This document shows, piece by piece, positions 11,001 to 24,897 of a DNA stretch of 64,000 bases; within the stretch, counting starts at the first letter, position 1; every line of letters starts with the position of its first letter. The notes beneath the pieces are model-generated. The model was not told where the DNA came from. It worked only from the letters and a program-made list of their open reading frames with translations, and ran no database searches. The position numbers and the translations under genes were made by a program. Source of the stretch: Zonotrichia leucophrys gambelii (lineage: Eukaryota; Chordata; Aves; Passeriformes; Passerellidae); assembly GCF_028769735.1 (NCBI RefSeq), contig NC_088193.1, forward strand, positions 7,529,814-7,593,813. The letters run 5' to 3'.

Positions 11001-14000
11001 CACAGATAATTTGATTACATAATGATTCAGCTTTCTACCATGTAAATAAATTTTGGGAAGCTGCAACAGCAAAACCTATTTCAGACAATTCCCTAACAGA
11101 AATTTCTGTCAACCACTTAAGGAACAGGATTATACAATTCTTTACCACTTCTCACCTCTGCCAGTACCTTCCTTCCACCTTTGATAGTTTCTCTGAGTTT
11201 AAACACTATTCCATTTAAGAAGATAAAAGTGCCAACCAAGAGAGGATTTTAAATATAACCTCTTCAATTGCTTGAGGTTATCTAGGCAGAAAAAGACCAA
11301 GGATACTGCAAGCCTTCCTCCCTTGCTCTTTGCATAATTTTTCATTAAATTAAAAATGGATTGCCATTAATAATGTATGCAGAAGAAGACACTGCAGGAT
11401 CTCTTTTGTTTCCAAAAGTAAATTAATTTAATGTGAAAATAGTTCAATGTTAAGATATACAAATTTTTAAGTAAATTATATGAAGCACCACCATTCTTGT
11501 AGGGTATTTTACAACCACAGTTTTAACTGAGGTGCTGCTCAATACGCACTGAAGCAAGTTCATGAAACAAAGACCAACTGGACAGCTGGAACTAAGAAGC
11601 TAAAATATTTAAAAGAAAATCTTGCTGGTAGCCCAAGCTGAGAACTATTTCACTGCTAATTAATGATATAGGTCACAAACTGCTCTCTCCTGAGGATTAT
11701 GACAGGACATTTGCCTCCCCCAGGCACAGAGTGCAGTTGTTCAAGGCCTGTTTAATGTAATTTTTTATGAAGAATGGTGGTTTTATACCGGAAGGACTTG
11801 GTGAATCACAGCACAAGAAAGAGAAAACTAGGCTGCACTTTGTGACTGACAACACATATGTAAAAGCCTTTCAAGCTGTGCCCATATCAGAGGCTCCTCA
11901 GGCACAGCTAGGGCTGGGTGAGCCTCTGGAAGGCTGTTTGCAGCCCTGCTCCCACGTGAAGGCAGGAGGGCTGAGCAGGCACCTCCCTGTCCCTGTCCCT
12001 GTCCAGAAGGACATTCCTGCACACTGTCCCGGGCAAGAGCTACGTCCAAGGGAGCACTTTAAACACAAGTGTGCTGCCCCTGCTGCACAGCTTCCAGTTA
12101 ATCATCTCAAGGGCCATTTACCCAATTATGCATTACTGCACCTCCAGGACAGTCATTCCATCTCCAGATCACTGTCCTGCTGAATTCCTTGGTACAGATC
12201 TTGGGTTTGTGATGCCCAACCAATCTGCTGCAGGTGCGTTACTGATTTCCTAAACTGCAGAGTGTATGTGCTTATCAAGGGAAGAAAAGAAGAAACAATT
12301 CAGGATCTCAGTGAAAATCTAGCCCTGCAAACCTCATAGCAAAAGGGTGATTGGGATGTGGAGACCAAGCTCTACCCACAATGGGTACACAACGTGGGAC
12401 ATCTTAAGCTCCAAACCAAGCCTTCTGTTTAAAGGTGCCAAATGCAGTTTTTGCTACAACACAATCTGTGAAAGGATCACTCAGCAGCACAGCCATTGCT
12501 AGAGATGTCGAGCAAACACATGAAACTGTCTCACCTCCCCCTCCTAAAGCTGAGCCAAGCTGAGCCATCAGTGCTGTACCTGTGCAATGACACTGGCACA
12601 GTCTGTGGCACTCCTGCACAACCCCAATGCTGCAAAGCCTGACACTCCAGTCAAGCCCATACTGAAAACTCAGACCCTTTCTTAGGAGTTTGCATTTTAA
12701 AATGCACAAGTGTCAAGCTACAATAGGATACTCAGACTTCTGACCAGACACAGTACACAGAGGAGGCTAAGGAATCCCTACCTGGCTCCAAGTCCTCTAT
12801 GGCACACACAGCATGTGTTTTTAAGTCATGAACCACAGTCTTCACTGGTGGAATCTCTGCCAGAAGAAGAAACAGATACTCCCTGCAACTTACTGTTAGC
12901 CAAACCTTATTCCAGGGTAAAGGGAAACCAGCCTTGTGGAGCAGACACTTAACTGGATGAGTAATTGCAGCATTCCCATACTGCCTTTCTTCCTCCCCCA
13001 AACAGTCTGAGCAAGCTGCTGATCAGGATAAGTTTGTGCTTGTCCTGTGGTGCTGTGCCCAAGGTGTGTCTCCGTGTGTGATCCACCTGCTCTGTTCAGC
13101 ACTGTCCATAATCCCTCAGCACCTGCCCTCAGGGAATGAGCAGGCACTCAGAAGTATTCCCCTCAAAAGTATCTTAGACATGGCAAAAGAGAACTCTGTA
13201 GCACAAAGTAAACAGCAACCTTTGTTAAAAAATTTACATTTTCACAAGTTCACTATGGAGAAACAGATCATCAGTGTCACAGCTGCTCAGGAGCAGCTCA
13301 TTCCTTGGACTTGTTTCCACCTGGCTCAAGACTTGAAAACCTGTCTCACTGAACCTTGAGAAAGTGCAAGATAAGCTACAAGGACAAGAAAAACTCCCGA
13401 GGGATGGAGAGCAGAGATGTGAGAGAGGGAAGCACGTACAGTAATTATCACACACAAGGTCTGGGTTTCTCCAGCCTCGGAGAAAACAAGAGCAGGTTCA
13501 GCAGCAGGGAGGAGCAGAGGCAGCTCAGGGGAAAGAGGTGTTTGAGTCCTGACACTGCTGTGAAGAGCTCTGCCACCCTTAAAATTCATGGCCAGGAGAG
13601 AAACTCTGTTCATTAAAGCTGGATGACAGAAGGGGCTCACAAGAGAGAGCCACAGTTTGAGACTAAATGTGGTGGAAAGCAGCCAAGTCTGAGCAGTGGA
13701 GGAACAGATCAAATGCCATCAGCACAGACACATTTCAGGGCCCCCAGGTCACAGCTCCCCCAGGTAACAGCATGTGGCACCCAAAAGAAGCAACTCACAG
13801 AGCAGCCTCTGCTCCAGAGCAAGAGCTCTGCACTAGCAAGGACACAGAAAGAACTTCCTGCAAGTGATTTGAGCATCCAGATATCTATAACCAGAGGAGA
13901 CTGCACAGGAGTCAAAAAAATTCAAATGCTTCCCCCATCTGTCCATCCCTCCCCTTTCTGAGCATCGTTCCACATTTCCCCAAGATCCTTTTCAGCCCAG

Positions 14001-17000
14001 CTGCTCTTTAAGTACAAGATGATCCTCTCTTTTGCCATATGAACTGAAAAATGTGTGTCAGTTGTGAGTGCTGTGGACAGTCCAGACCACCAGAGCAGTG
14101 CACCTGCAGCTGCAGGAAGGTGTCCCATGGGATTGCAGCCTCTCCTCTGCACCAGGAGTGCTCTGACTCCACACCTGCACAGCAGGGAGCTTCCCACGTG
14201 GAAGAGCTGGGGATTGCATTAAGCATCTCTGGTGTAGCTGTCAGGCACTAAATGCACTGTGTCTAAATACACAGTCCTACAAAGAACTCCAGTTTGCTTT
14301 TTCCCCAGGTGTAAAGCTGGCAATGAGCTGATCTGGTTTTATATTAGGCAATCATGATTTGACTCACAGGAATATACTGTAATAGCTCTAGTAATAATTC
14401 TGCCTCTATCTCACCTCAGTTTCCTCCTGGATGAAAGCTTTTATTTAAAATGTCCCCAAGACAGTTGCAAGGAGAGAAAGAGTGGAGAATTTCTGTCTTC
14501 TATGTCACTGCCTGCTCTTATCACAGCCGTCATTCTCCTTTCACTCTGACTGACCCTCTCTGAAACAGGGCTACAGTTTTGCCTGTTCAGACATTAAAGT
14601 TTGAAGATACTGTGGTTTAAGTACCTCCAGCTGTACAATCTCTCAGTTCTATTCTTTCTAATCATGTTAGATTAGAAGGCAGTTAAACCTTCCTTCTCCA
14701 CACTCAGTATCCAAGCACCTCATCTAGTAAAGGATATTGCTGATGTTCTCCCTGTGAAAAGCAGGGAGCTGAAAGTCAGAAGAGCAGTGATTACTCAAAC
14801 ATTCCCAAAGCTGCCTGTGTAACCTCTCAGAGCTTGCACTCAGTGTCATCCCAAGCTCTCCACACTAACCCATAACATAATGTGCACTATTTCTTCAGAG
14901 ATCAGTGATTTGGGACTGCTGAGGAAGTCAGGGCACACATCCCAGAAGGTGAGCCTGTGAATCCTGCAGGAAGCTTCATTTGACTGAAGCTGGATTCTGC
15001 ACAAACACTTCTGCACAGGAAGGTGTCTTTAAATGACCCCTCATGACCTCTGCCTTGCTCTCATATTATTAGAAGACATTTTCAAAATTGTTCCTCCTCT
15101 ACTTAAGTCTGTTTTAAGCCATATCAAATGCCCCAAAACTTCACATCCAACTTTCACTTTGCCCTGCTCTTCACATCTCTCTCCATTGCTTTACTTCATC
15201 AGGTTCCCACTCAGCTGCTTTCTCTTTTTCAAGTTCTCACCCTTTGTTTCCTGCTCTCCACCTTATCACCCCACTTTCCCACTCGCATCCTTCACTGTTA
15301 CTGCTGCTGTTACTTCAACCTTTCCACTTATCAGTATTTTCCTTTCTATTCTTTCACTCCTTCATTAGCACAAAATGCCCTGTATCTCCTTTCCCAAGTG
15401 CTGCTTTCTAAGAAACTACTTTACCCTGCTACAATTAAAAAAGCAAATCTTTTCAAGCAAGTCTTGCAATTTTTAAACCTATGGAGATAGGTTGGAAAAA
15501 GCTGAGGAACATCTGGTTTTAGTTTTTAACACTGTCCTTCTACTGCCCCTAAACCAACATTTTATGCCCACAGCTCTGATGGGCAAATGAAATGCTAACA
15601 AAATCCACCAAAGTTAAATCAATTATCCAGAAGTCTTGACACAAGCATTGACACCTTGACACCAAAACCATCTGACAAAGCACAGGATTTGCTCTTCCAG
15701 GTCATTTATCCAGACATGGGACACACTGTTATGCTAATAGAGAACTATTTTCCTGGCTCTGGAAATACAGCTAGGAAAAGCATTCCCTCTCCAAGCACAA
15801 CACAGGTGACAGTCTCTCCCTTGCTCTGCAGCAAGTTTGAAAGCTGAAGAAGGGAAAGAAATCCAGTTAAATCAGCTGGGACAGCTGAAGGAGACAATAC
15901 ACAGTTCTGTTAAAATGGGAGACACAGGAGAAGCAGCAGAAGGATCAGCTCAGTCGCACAAAATCCAGACAGTTCTGCACTGCAGGGCAGACTGGGAGAG
16001 GAAATTAGGAAATTCTTGGTATAACCCTGGATTTAAAGCTTGTGTGTCAAGCAGCATCACACAGGTCACCTCAAATTGGGAATTCACCTTTATACAAGGC
16101 TTTCTCCAGCTGTGTAAAGGTATCAGAGCTTTTGGGAGATAAACAAATGAAAGCCATGAGGAAGCTACGCTGGAAGTTCAGAAATTACTTGGAACACTCT
16201 GCTGATATGTGCATGTGACTCTCACAGCCTTGGGAAGCCTGGAGCCACACAGAAAAGGAGCTCAGAAAAGCCCAAGGAAAACCCAGCAGCATGGACAGAA
16301 GTGTTCAGAATCCTCTGGAAGAGCCTGGGATCTGCACCCAGCACTGAAGCACCAACTCCTTCTAAATACAAGTAGCCAGAACACCCCAAATAAATGAGGT
16401 GTGGAGTTTGTCCTTCACAGAAGGTGCTGCCTCAACACACAGAACAGCCAACAGGACAGAAATGCAACATGCAGGAAGTTCCAAAACACAGGTGAAATTT
16501 CTCATAGTTCAGGGATAGTCTTATCTTGGCCTGCAGGGCATTTATTTGGTCAGTCACAGCTCTGTATCTGCAAACTCTCCTCTATTCCAGTGCTATAAAC
16601 ACATGAATATTCTGTTTTATGAGGCCTGAGTAATATTCATGGAAACTGTCACTCAGCATCTCTCTCTCATGCTGACATTCACTCTGCATCGAGAAGGACA
16701 AGATCACTGAGATCCTCAGGAAAGGATTGTTCTGCTGTTACTGGGGGTTTATTTTTGTGTTTAAATATTGGAGAAGGGGATAATGCATGGAAATGTAGAT
16801 CTTATGTTACATAACACAAATGTTGCAAAGCAAGAAATGCTGCTCCTGCTCCTAACCCCCAAGGAAAACCAGTGCACCTCCAAGCTTTAGCTCATCCTCT
16901 GATGTTCCAAGGTAAGGATCAAGTCTGGCTACCACTCAGAAAAAGAGACAAAGCACAGAATGCATTTTTATCCTAATCTTTCCATGAAAAATCACTGATT

Positions 17001-17519
17001 TTGTTAAAAACTGGACATAGACATTCTGTTAAAAACTGGAAATGCTTTCTGTTAAAAGGTAAGTTCTGTATTTTCTCCAAGTACAGCTTCTGTGATTTTT
17101 TTTCAACATCACTGAAAGCTTTTTAACACAGCACACAGTTAAATGACAATAAAATGGCTGTTTTGAACATGAAGGAGATTTCACTTTTTCTGAAACCGAA
17201 AGAAAAAGAATATGAAAGACAAATCTAATTTTCTTTCATTATAATCTATTGATGCACAGATCTTTGTTAATTTCTTTCCTTATGGGTATAATCTAAACAT
17301 TTTAAGATATAATAAACCTACAAAGAACCATAGGAAAATAGTAGAGAAAAAGCCTGGGGAATCTTCTAGCAAATTTTTCATTAGTTTTGTATAGAGAACA
17401 TCATGTGAGAAGCCTGGGTGTGTGTTATAGCGAGAAAACATCAAAGGTCAGGGGAAAAGGACACAGAAAAGGATATTCCAGCCCTGGTCCCCAGGCCCGA
17501 CATCCAGAATTCCTAACAC
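8063..17519. other. No gene recognised; intron or intergenic DNA
   Basis: No exon here passes composition, splice-site and phase checks convincingly. The best weak candidate is about 10575-10649 (+), with a fair acceptor and the strong donor GGAG|gtaagt. A pyrimidine-rich stretch lies at about 15120-15400. The part at about 10770-11060 looks like constrained noncoding DNA and is reported separately. No repeat family was recognised before the CR1 at 17.5 kb. Confidence 0.5.
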
Positions 17520-17662
17520 TCCCATCCCTGGAAGTCTCCAAGGCCAGGCTGGATGGGACTTGGAGCAACCTGGTCTAGTGGAAGGTGTCCCTGCCCATGG
17601 CAGGAGGTGGGACAGGATGGGGTTTAAGACCCCTCCCAACCCAAACCATTCTGGAATTTCAC
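17520..17662 (+). mobile_element. CR1 LINE 3'-end fragment
   Basis: Contains the typical bird CR1 tail order: ccatccctggaagtctccaa, ggccaggctggatgggactt, ggagcaacctggtctagtgg, a segment ending in ccctgcccatggcaggaggt, then a cccaacccaaaccattctgg end. CR1 elements are strongly 5'-truncated non-LTR retroposons of birds and reptiles that end in short 8 bp repeats rather than poly(A). This copy has only the last 140 or so bases and no coding part. Confidence 0.9.
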
Positions 17663-18379
17663 TACTGGTTTGGTGGGAAAGGGAATAACAGAAGCTGTTG
17701 AACACATCTACTAGAAAAGTGAGCAGTAAGATGTTCCAAAAACGTGTCTGGGAAATAAAACCCGAGGTGTGCCAGTGTAATTTAGCCCGGAGTCAGGAGA
17801 GCTCAGCCCGGCTGGTGCGCACGGCAAGGCCGGGGCAGCCCCGGCCACCCGGCCCCAAACCAGCCCTGCTGGACACACAGCAGGAAAGCTGGGAATTGTC
17901 CACACCAGGCTAAAAAGTTGGGAATTACCCCCACCAGGGGATAATTAACCAGGCTAAAAAGCTGGTTCCACATTAAGTTTCCAGAATGTAATAAGCACAC
18001 AAGGTGCAAAAACAGCAGTTTAAAATCCCATCTTTCCTGTCTCCACAATGTAACACTTCTAGACATCCCCACATCCACAGGTAACTAAAATTAAACACAA
18101 ACTGGAAAATAGATTTAAGGCATTTTCTCAGTAACTGGAATGAACTGAGGATTTCATGTGCTATTTGTCTTCATGCCCACAGCTCTGCAGCAAGGTTGGG
18201 TTTTACGTTAAGCACAGCCCTTTACACTCCACATTCACACAATGTAGTAGTTGATCATTTAGTTCTGGGTGAAACCCACTATTTTACACACATGCAATAC
18301 TCTTTTTAACAAATACTGGACATATTTCCCTCAGTAAAAAGGTAGTATGCTTACAATTATTACCATTCCTTTCCCCCAT

Positions 18380-19830
18380 CGTGGTTTGACATTGGTGAAA
18401 TGCAAAGGACCCATGAAAGTTGGTTGCCTATTTTCTTCTGCTACAGCTGAGCAGAGAAGGGGAAAAAATGAATGAAGGGCTCATAAGTTGAAATAAAGAC
18501 TAGGAGAAAATACTCTAAAGGCAAAACAGGTTCAAATTTAAAGGTATAAAGTAAATTTATTATTAACAGAGTCAGAGGAGGAAAATGAGAAGTAAAATAA
18601 GCCTTTAAAACATCATTTTTCCCCCCAGCTCCACCCTCTTTCCCACCAACAGCACAGGGAGAAAAGGCATGGGGGTTTTGGTCAGTTAATCACTCGAGAT
18701 CTTCTGTTCACTGGAGGCGGGGACTCTTTCCTCTGCTATGCCATGGGGTCCCTCCCACGGGCAAAGAATCTTCCCAAAACTGTTGTGGTGTGGGTCACTT
18801 GTCCATGGGGGTGCAGTCTTTTAAGGCTAGGCTGCTCTACTTTGGATGTAAGGGCCTTCTCTGTTTCTGGAAGCAGGAGCCTTCTGTCTTTATTTGGGTC
18901 TCCCACTGGATCACAGCTTTCTCCAGCCTCCACCCGCCCCGCTGGGAGCACTTCTCCCACGGGCTGCAAGTGGATTTCTGCATTCCCCATGGACTTCATG
19001 CATTACAAGGGGACAGTTTGTCTTGCCATAGTCCTCACTATGGCCTGCAGAGGAATCTCAGCTGTGGCACTTGGAGCACTTCCTCCCCTTCCACTGACCT
19101 TGGTGCCACCATGTTGTTTTCCCTCACATGTCCTCACTTCCTCCTCTTCCCCGACTAGAAGAAAACCTGCTGCTTGTAGGTACCATTGCAAACAAGTTCC
19201 CCTAATTTAAAGATTCTTGCAGATCCCACAGCACCAAGAGGATGATTTCATCCAGGTTCAGCACAAGGGAGTCGCCCGCCACGTTTTCGCCGTTGGCCAC
19301 ATGGCCCCATCACCATGGCACGGGCAGTGCCCAACGCCTCTCCTCACACGGGGAAGGAGCAGCCCCTGGCAGCAGTGCCCAATGCCCTCCTCACATGGGG
19401 AAGGAGCAGCCCCTGGCAGGCAGTGCCCAATGCCCTCCTCACACTGGGAAGGAGCAGCCCCTGGCAGCAGTGCCCAATGCCCTCCTCACACGGGGCACGG
19501 GGAAGGAGCAGCCCCTGGCACCGTCCCTGCCCGTGTGCCCGCAGCATGGCTGGCTGGGGCAGCCAGGCAGGCACAGCTCACCGCAGGCCGCACTGGCAGC
19601 CACGGCACCTCCCCACCCCTCAGGAAAAAACGGCATGCGTGCCATTTTGATCTTCTTCTGAAGGATGGCATCCCAGAGGCACTACCAACCCCTCTCATTG
19701 GGCCAGCAGCATGTCCATCCTCAGAGCCATCAGATATGGTGGGAGCTTCTAGCAGCTTCTCACAGAAGCTACCCCTTTTCCCCCCCTATGGTTTCCTTCC
19801 CTGCCCTTACCAAAAAACCAGGCCATGCCA
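18380..19830 (-). mobile_element. Degraded endogenous-retrovirus LTR region, minus orientation
   Basis: Moderately GC-rich block in AT-rich surroundings. Its phrases, such as gcatgggggttttggtcagt, ggggtccctcccacgggcaa and gtgggagcttctagcagctt, resemble a common songbird LTR-class repeat from memory. A ttt-att at 18556-18561 is AATAAA on the minus strand, which fits an element transcribed leftward with its 3' end near 18.4-18.5 kb. No intact retroviral gene is visible; frames are interrupted or repeat-derived. Both ends are approximate, and I could not define terminal TG/CA or target-site duplications. It includes a tandem array at 19321-19519. Confidence 0.6.
19321..19519. repeat. 47-53 bp tandem repeat within the retroviral remnant
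   Basis: Four copies of a unit built from gcagtgcccaatgccctcct, cacacgg and ggaaggagcagcccctggc. Copies 2 and 3 are 47 and 48 bp; copy 4 carries an extra ggggca (53 bp). The first copy has diverged (caacgcctctcctcacacgg). This array explains the 216-codon + frame and several minus frames across the region, so they should not be read as genes. Confidence 0.9.
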
Positions 19831-21795
19831 AATCAACACAGCCCTCAAGGGATTATCTCAGATTTAAGGGTAACAGATCAAATCACCAGAACTCAGGTCA
19901 ACAACCTGAACCTCCCAAGTCATGATTCAAGACCCTCCTACAGGTACAAGATAAAGGATCCATAAGGATGCTCCACTGTTGCCTGCCTTGCTGCAGTTGG
20001 TCATGCACAGACTTTTAAACACACATCTCAGTGACTGCTTGGAGTTACAGGCTTGTGAGCAGTGCTTGAGAGGATGCTGCTCTTGGGGGAAAAAAGAGAC
20101 TGAAGACAAACCCAGCCCAAGGAGCTAAAGAGAACACTTGTTTGTATCCTTTGTAACTTCCTAAATGTGGTAAAGTAACATTCCCACAAAGCCACCTCCC
20201 TGGTCAGGCCACTCTCTCTTCTGGTTTACAAACTCATTTTCCTTATTTCATAAAGAATTGCTGCTGGCATAAATCAAATTCTTCACAGATTAAAGAGAAG
20301 GAATCCAATATAAGCTGCTAAATACGAGCTTTTCCTGAAAAGGTCTACCTGAACCCTGGCTCAAGGCTTACCCTCCAGTCTTTCAGGGAGACAGGGACAG
20401 GATTTCTAAGACATCCATTGCCAGTTATTTTAAATGGATCTCCAGCATCTATTCTGCATGGACATGAAGGCTCAATAGCATTAAAACTTCAGGACAAATG
20501 ATGTCAGTAAATCAGAAGAGAATACAGCACCTGGGTGATTACTATCATTAAAGAAAGCAAATAAACCCACTTTTCGATTCAACGAGTTAGTTCCAGTTGT
20601 GTCTGGGAGTCCCAGCATGGACTGAACTCTGCAGTCCCAGCATTGATTGAACTCCACAGTCCAGCAGAAACATTCCATTGGGTAATGGAGGAGTCTGCAC
20701 AGAAAAGCCAGAGAAGAAACGAAGGAATGGGGCGTTAAATAACCAGTCTGAGCACACAGTTAATTACCGTGGGACATCAGTCAGGTCTCCAAAATCCCAG
20801 GTCTGTCTCCCCATCCCTCACAGGCCATGCTGGCTCACTGATACAGACTCCTCTTCCTCAATAAAGCAGGAGGAAGGAAAATCATCACGTGGGGCCAGCA
20901 AGGAAGGCAGACAATCTCTTGCACATTTTGTGGAGCCAAAATAAGCCCTTTGAGCTCACCCCTGAGCACTCACAGAAACCAAACAAGTAACAAATTTTTT
21001 CACAGACTGTGAAAGGAAATCAGTGTTTCATTTGACCCAATATAAGATAATTGTAAATAGTGCAGCAGAGCAGCACATTATGCATCAGCAATGTAAATCA
21101 TGGGCAGCTGAAGATCAGACCTGCACCATGGCAGAGCTCCTACACCAACCACCAACTCTTACTACTGTGAGCAAGACACAACTCCCCATAGTACCTGCAT
21201 ATGGTGACATGGCAAGGCAGGGCCATTGTTCCCAGGGAAACACATGTGGATCATGTGGAATCACTTGTGCCTATTTTTCCAGTCCCACCGAAAACCCCTC
21301 AAACCCAACACTTCTGATTTCTGTCCAGGAAGAACAGGCTGTCCCTTTTTAGCATCTCAACAATCCACACATGGCTTTTAAGATGTCTTGAGACTCAATT
21401 CCTGTAAAGGAATGGAGGGAAATGAGTAAGTCACTATGTTTAAGTCAAACCTATAAAAAGAAACACAAGTGTCAGACTCCTGGGTGACAACTGTGGGGTG
21501 GCAGGTGACTCATGCCCTGGCACAGGCACACTGTAATTTGGTGCAAAGAAGTCATCGTAATCAATATTTACAGGTGAGTATTTTTATAAAAAAGTGCACA
21601 TTTGCCACAACAGATTTAGAGACTGCTCTTTGAACGCAAAGAAAAGCATCAGATGAAAAATTCTGCACCTCCTCTAAAATAGATATGTCTTCAAACATAA
21701 ATACATCTTCAAACCTGACCATGGAGATGGACATTTACCCTGGGTCAAAAGCACCACTAGAACAACCCCACTGGCAACAGCACCCAAAAGCATGG
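19831..21795. other. No gene recognised
   Basis: Unique-looking sequence. An ATG frame at 20678-20944 (+) is Lys/Ser/Arg rich but has no convincing splice sites. A gtaagt at about 21427 has no open upstream frame in any phase. Confidence 0.5.
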
Positions 21796-22022
21796 GGTGA
21801 GAGAATTTCTTCACAGAAAGGTTGTTAAACACTGGGAGGGGCTGCCCAGGGACGGGGTGCAGTCCCCATCCCTGCAGGTGTCCAAGCAAGGCCTGGACGT
21901 GGCACCACCAAACCAGGACAGGCACTCAGTGCTCTGGGCAGTGACACGGTGGGGATCGGGCACAGGCTGGCCTGGGAGAGCTGTTCCAGCCTAAATCCAA
22001 CCTGATCCTGTGATTCTGTGAC
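21796..22022 (+). mobile_element. CR1 LINE 3'-end fragment
   Basis: Reads ttcttcacagaaaggttgtt, then cactgggaggggctgcccag, gtgtccaagcaaggcctgga, cagtgctctgggcagtgaca, and ends in cctgtgattctgtga, the characteristic CR1 terminal repeats. It is longer than the 17.5 kb copy (about 225 bp) and lies in the same orientation. Confidence 0.93.
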
Positions 22023-24897
22023 CACTCCATGGGGGATTCTGAAACTTGTTTAAAAGGATCAGTGCTATTATGCAACTGTTAAATATGTTCATATTTCCAG
22101 CGTGAAAACAAACACTGCCAACAACTCCTCAGGGATGAATCTTGGGAAGCACAAGATAGATTTCAAGCACATGAGGTGATTACTTGGATGTTTCTGACAA
22201 CTTCATGCCTAAGGGCTGCAATTGTGAACCAGAACTGGTGGCAGAGCTGGTGCCTCTGCTAAAGGCCTCTAATCTGCAGTGGTAGTAATAGTCTTTTTTC
22301 TCTGTCCTATTATCTGGGAAACAAAGAATAATTTTACAAATGAAATTAGAAAAAATCCTAAACATATGCAATAAGCTTAAGAAAATCAAGATCTTATAAA
22401 AGAAATAAAATTTAAACTCTACTCATTGTACCACATATAGAACACATTTATTTCTCAGGCTTCTAATGCTTGCTGCAGGCTCTCCAAATGAACAGCTTTT
22501 GCTTGTGAATTTGCTTTCAATATATAACCTTATACATAGGGCTTACCTGCAAAAAGGCCCAATATTTGCAAATTAAAAACAAGACCATCCCCGTCACTTT
22601 AAATCACTACAGAAAAGCTCAGACACATCTTTCCCAGATCAAATAGGAGGACTCACAGCTGATTTCATTCCAATTCTGCTAGTGCCAAACAGCCAGCATT
22701 CCAGAACTAGTAAATTGTATGTCCAATTATCACTCTTGGAGTTTAAGGGGCTGCATTTAAATGAAGATTATGAAAATGAAAGGAACTCAAAATGTCTTTC
22801 TGACTAGAGAAGTGAGCACTGAAAGTGATAGTTGCTCAGAAAAGCATTTCTAAAAATGTTAAGTCTTACCAAGTGTGGTTTTAATAAAAATCTAAAGACT
22901 GCTGTGTTTTTTTCTTGCTGTCCCTTACTCCCACCTCATGACAAAGTAACCTACAAGAGGCAAAAAAAGGCAGAGAAACAAAGACTTTCAGTAAGAGAGG
23001 CTGTGAGTGTGAATGAGAAGGGGGGAAGATATACTGAGGGAAAGAAAAGAAAAAAGGAGAAAATAGAAAACATTTTAAAAGAAGAAAGAGATTAAAAGAA
23101 ACAAGTAACCCAAACAATAGCAGAAAAAAAGCATTAGAAAAACTTTGCCTCTAAATGGAGAGCAGACACTGCAGAAAGAAAAGTTTGGGCATGCTGAAGC
23201 ACCGTAATTTATGGAAAAATGCAACTAGGCAGGTTCCCTAAGTGCAACCCCACACCCTTGTGAACCAGCACATCCAGATGCCTTTTCCCTCCTTGACACT
23301 TCTGGGGCAGGTTCCCTCTCCCAGAGTACACAGTGACCAACGCATCAACCCTGAGGTACAGCTACAGAATTGCTGCCTTTTGTGTCTGTTCCACCCGGAG
23401 CAGCTGTGGCCACCCCACCCCTGGCAGTGCCCAAGGCCAGGCTGGACAGGGCTGGGAGCAGCTGGGACAGTGGCAGGTGTGCAATGAGATGGGCTTTAAG
23501 GGCCCTCTCAACCCAAACCATTCCTGATCAGTTCTCAGGATGGAAATCCACAGGTCTCTGTTGCAAAGTTAATTCTAAACAAACCATGTGCCACAATCTG
23601 AAGTTCTACACAGGAGCATAACTTGTATTTCATGCCTAGAATAGGAAGGTTCACCACTAGCTAAAATAATGCTTTCAAGTACATCTTTAGGCCCAAGTTT
23701 GAAACCAGTTATGTTCTTCAGCAATCTCAATCCCAGTGCCTGATGCCCAAATGATTTCCCAACATTGCTTCCAGAGCAGAAAAATCACAGAAATATTTAT
23801 TGCAAAGAAAATACAATAAAAATCACTTGGCATAATTTTACTATCACAAGCAGGAGAAAGACAGGTGAAAAAGGAAAGTGGCTATAAATATTCCTGATTT
23901 AAGTTCCTAAACAGCAGACAAACTGATGGATTTGATGCCTTCAGCAATATAACATCTCTTAACAAAATTTACTCCAAGAACATTCGTGGGGCAGCAAAAG
24001 TTATGTTTGAGCCCCTCTGGAGATTGAAAAGAGGCTTTCTCAGTTCGAAGGCAGCAGCAGAGCTCAGCTCTAGTGCAGCTGAGGACTCTCTGCCTGCCAG
24101 GACAAAGCGCAGAGCCCAGCCCAGCTCCAGGGAAGGAGCTGCAGTCCCAGGCCTGGCACGGAATCCTGGATCACCCGAGCTGTGCCAGGCAGTGCTTTCC
24201 CTCAGGAAGATGCACAAAGTGCTGGGGACATGAGCCAGTGTGGTGCATCAGCCCTGTCTGCCTTCAGTCCCCACACACAGCACATCCACTGGCACAGGAT
24301 TTCCCTCTTATCTAAACTAAAGCTTTTAAAGCAGACTAATGCAAATGCTATCTTTGCTGTGGCTAGATTCCTGGACATGGGACACAATAAGGACTGATTT
24401 GGCCACAGACCTCAAATTAAAACCTTTACGGATTTCCTGTCAAGTGATGCAGTATTTAACTTAGCCCTTTTAGGAGAGCTACATATGAGAGTACCACAAG
24501 TAATCACATTCTGGAGAATTATTTTATAGTAGAGGTGGCCTTTGAGTCCCAGTAAATATCTGTATTGTACTTCAATATCTGTACATAGGCCTTGCCCCGG
24601 TAGGTCCCAGTTGATCTTGATGGGCAGCAGCTGTGGCTGGTGAAGGTAACTGGGATAAAAGGGGGTGGGTTGGCCAGTCAGGAGCCCTGACTAAGAAGGA
24701 ACAACATGCAGAAGAAGGAGTCTTCCTACAGCCATAGGAAAACACCAAAAGAAGGTATGGGACTCTAGAAATACAACAACAACAATATTTTGAATCACAT
24801 TCCTTATCACAATCAAATTGATGGAATTCCTTCTCTGCTCCTCTGGAATTATTGCTATCATATAAATTCAGCCTCTCTGTTTTCATGCCAAACTTAC
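22023..24897. other. No gene recognised apart from one CR1
   Basis: Mostly AT-rich. A minus-strand CAG|gtaagc near 22540 looks like a strong donor, but every frame upstream of it is closed. A purine-rich patch at about 22950-23100 gives a Lys/Glu-rich + frame that is better explained by composition. Confidence 0.5.
23411..23526 (+). mobile_element. CR1 LINE 3'-end fragment, diverged
   Basis: Contains acccctggcagtgcccaagg, ccaggctggacagggctggg, agcagctgggacagtggcag and a cccaacccaaaccatt end. It is shorter and more diverged than the other two + strand CR1 copies. Confidence 0.85.

Noticed and set aside
19217..19867. 216-codon + frame
   Set aside because: Runs through the 47-53 bp tandem array and decayed LTR sequence.
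22535..22640. Strong minus-strand donor CAG|gtaagc
   Set aside because: All three upstream frames are closed between it and any acceptor.
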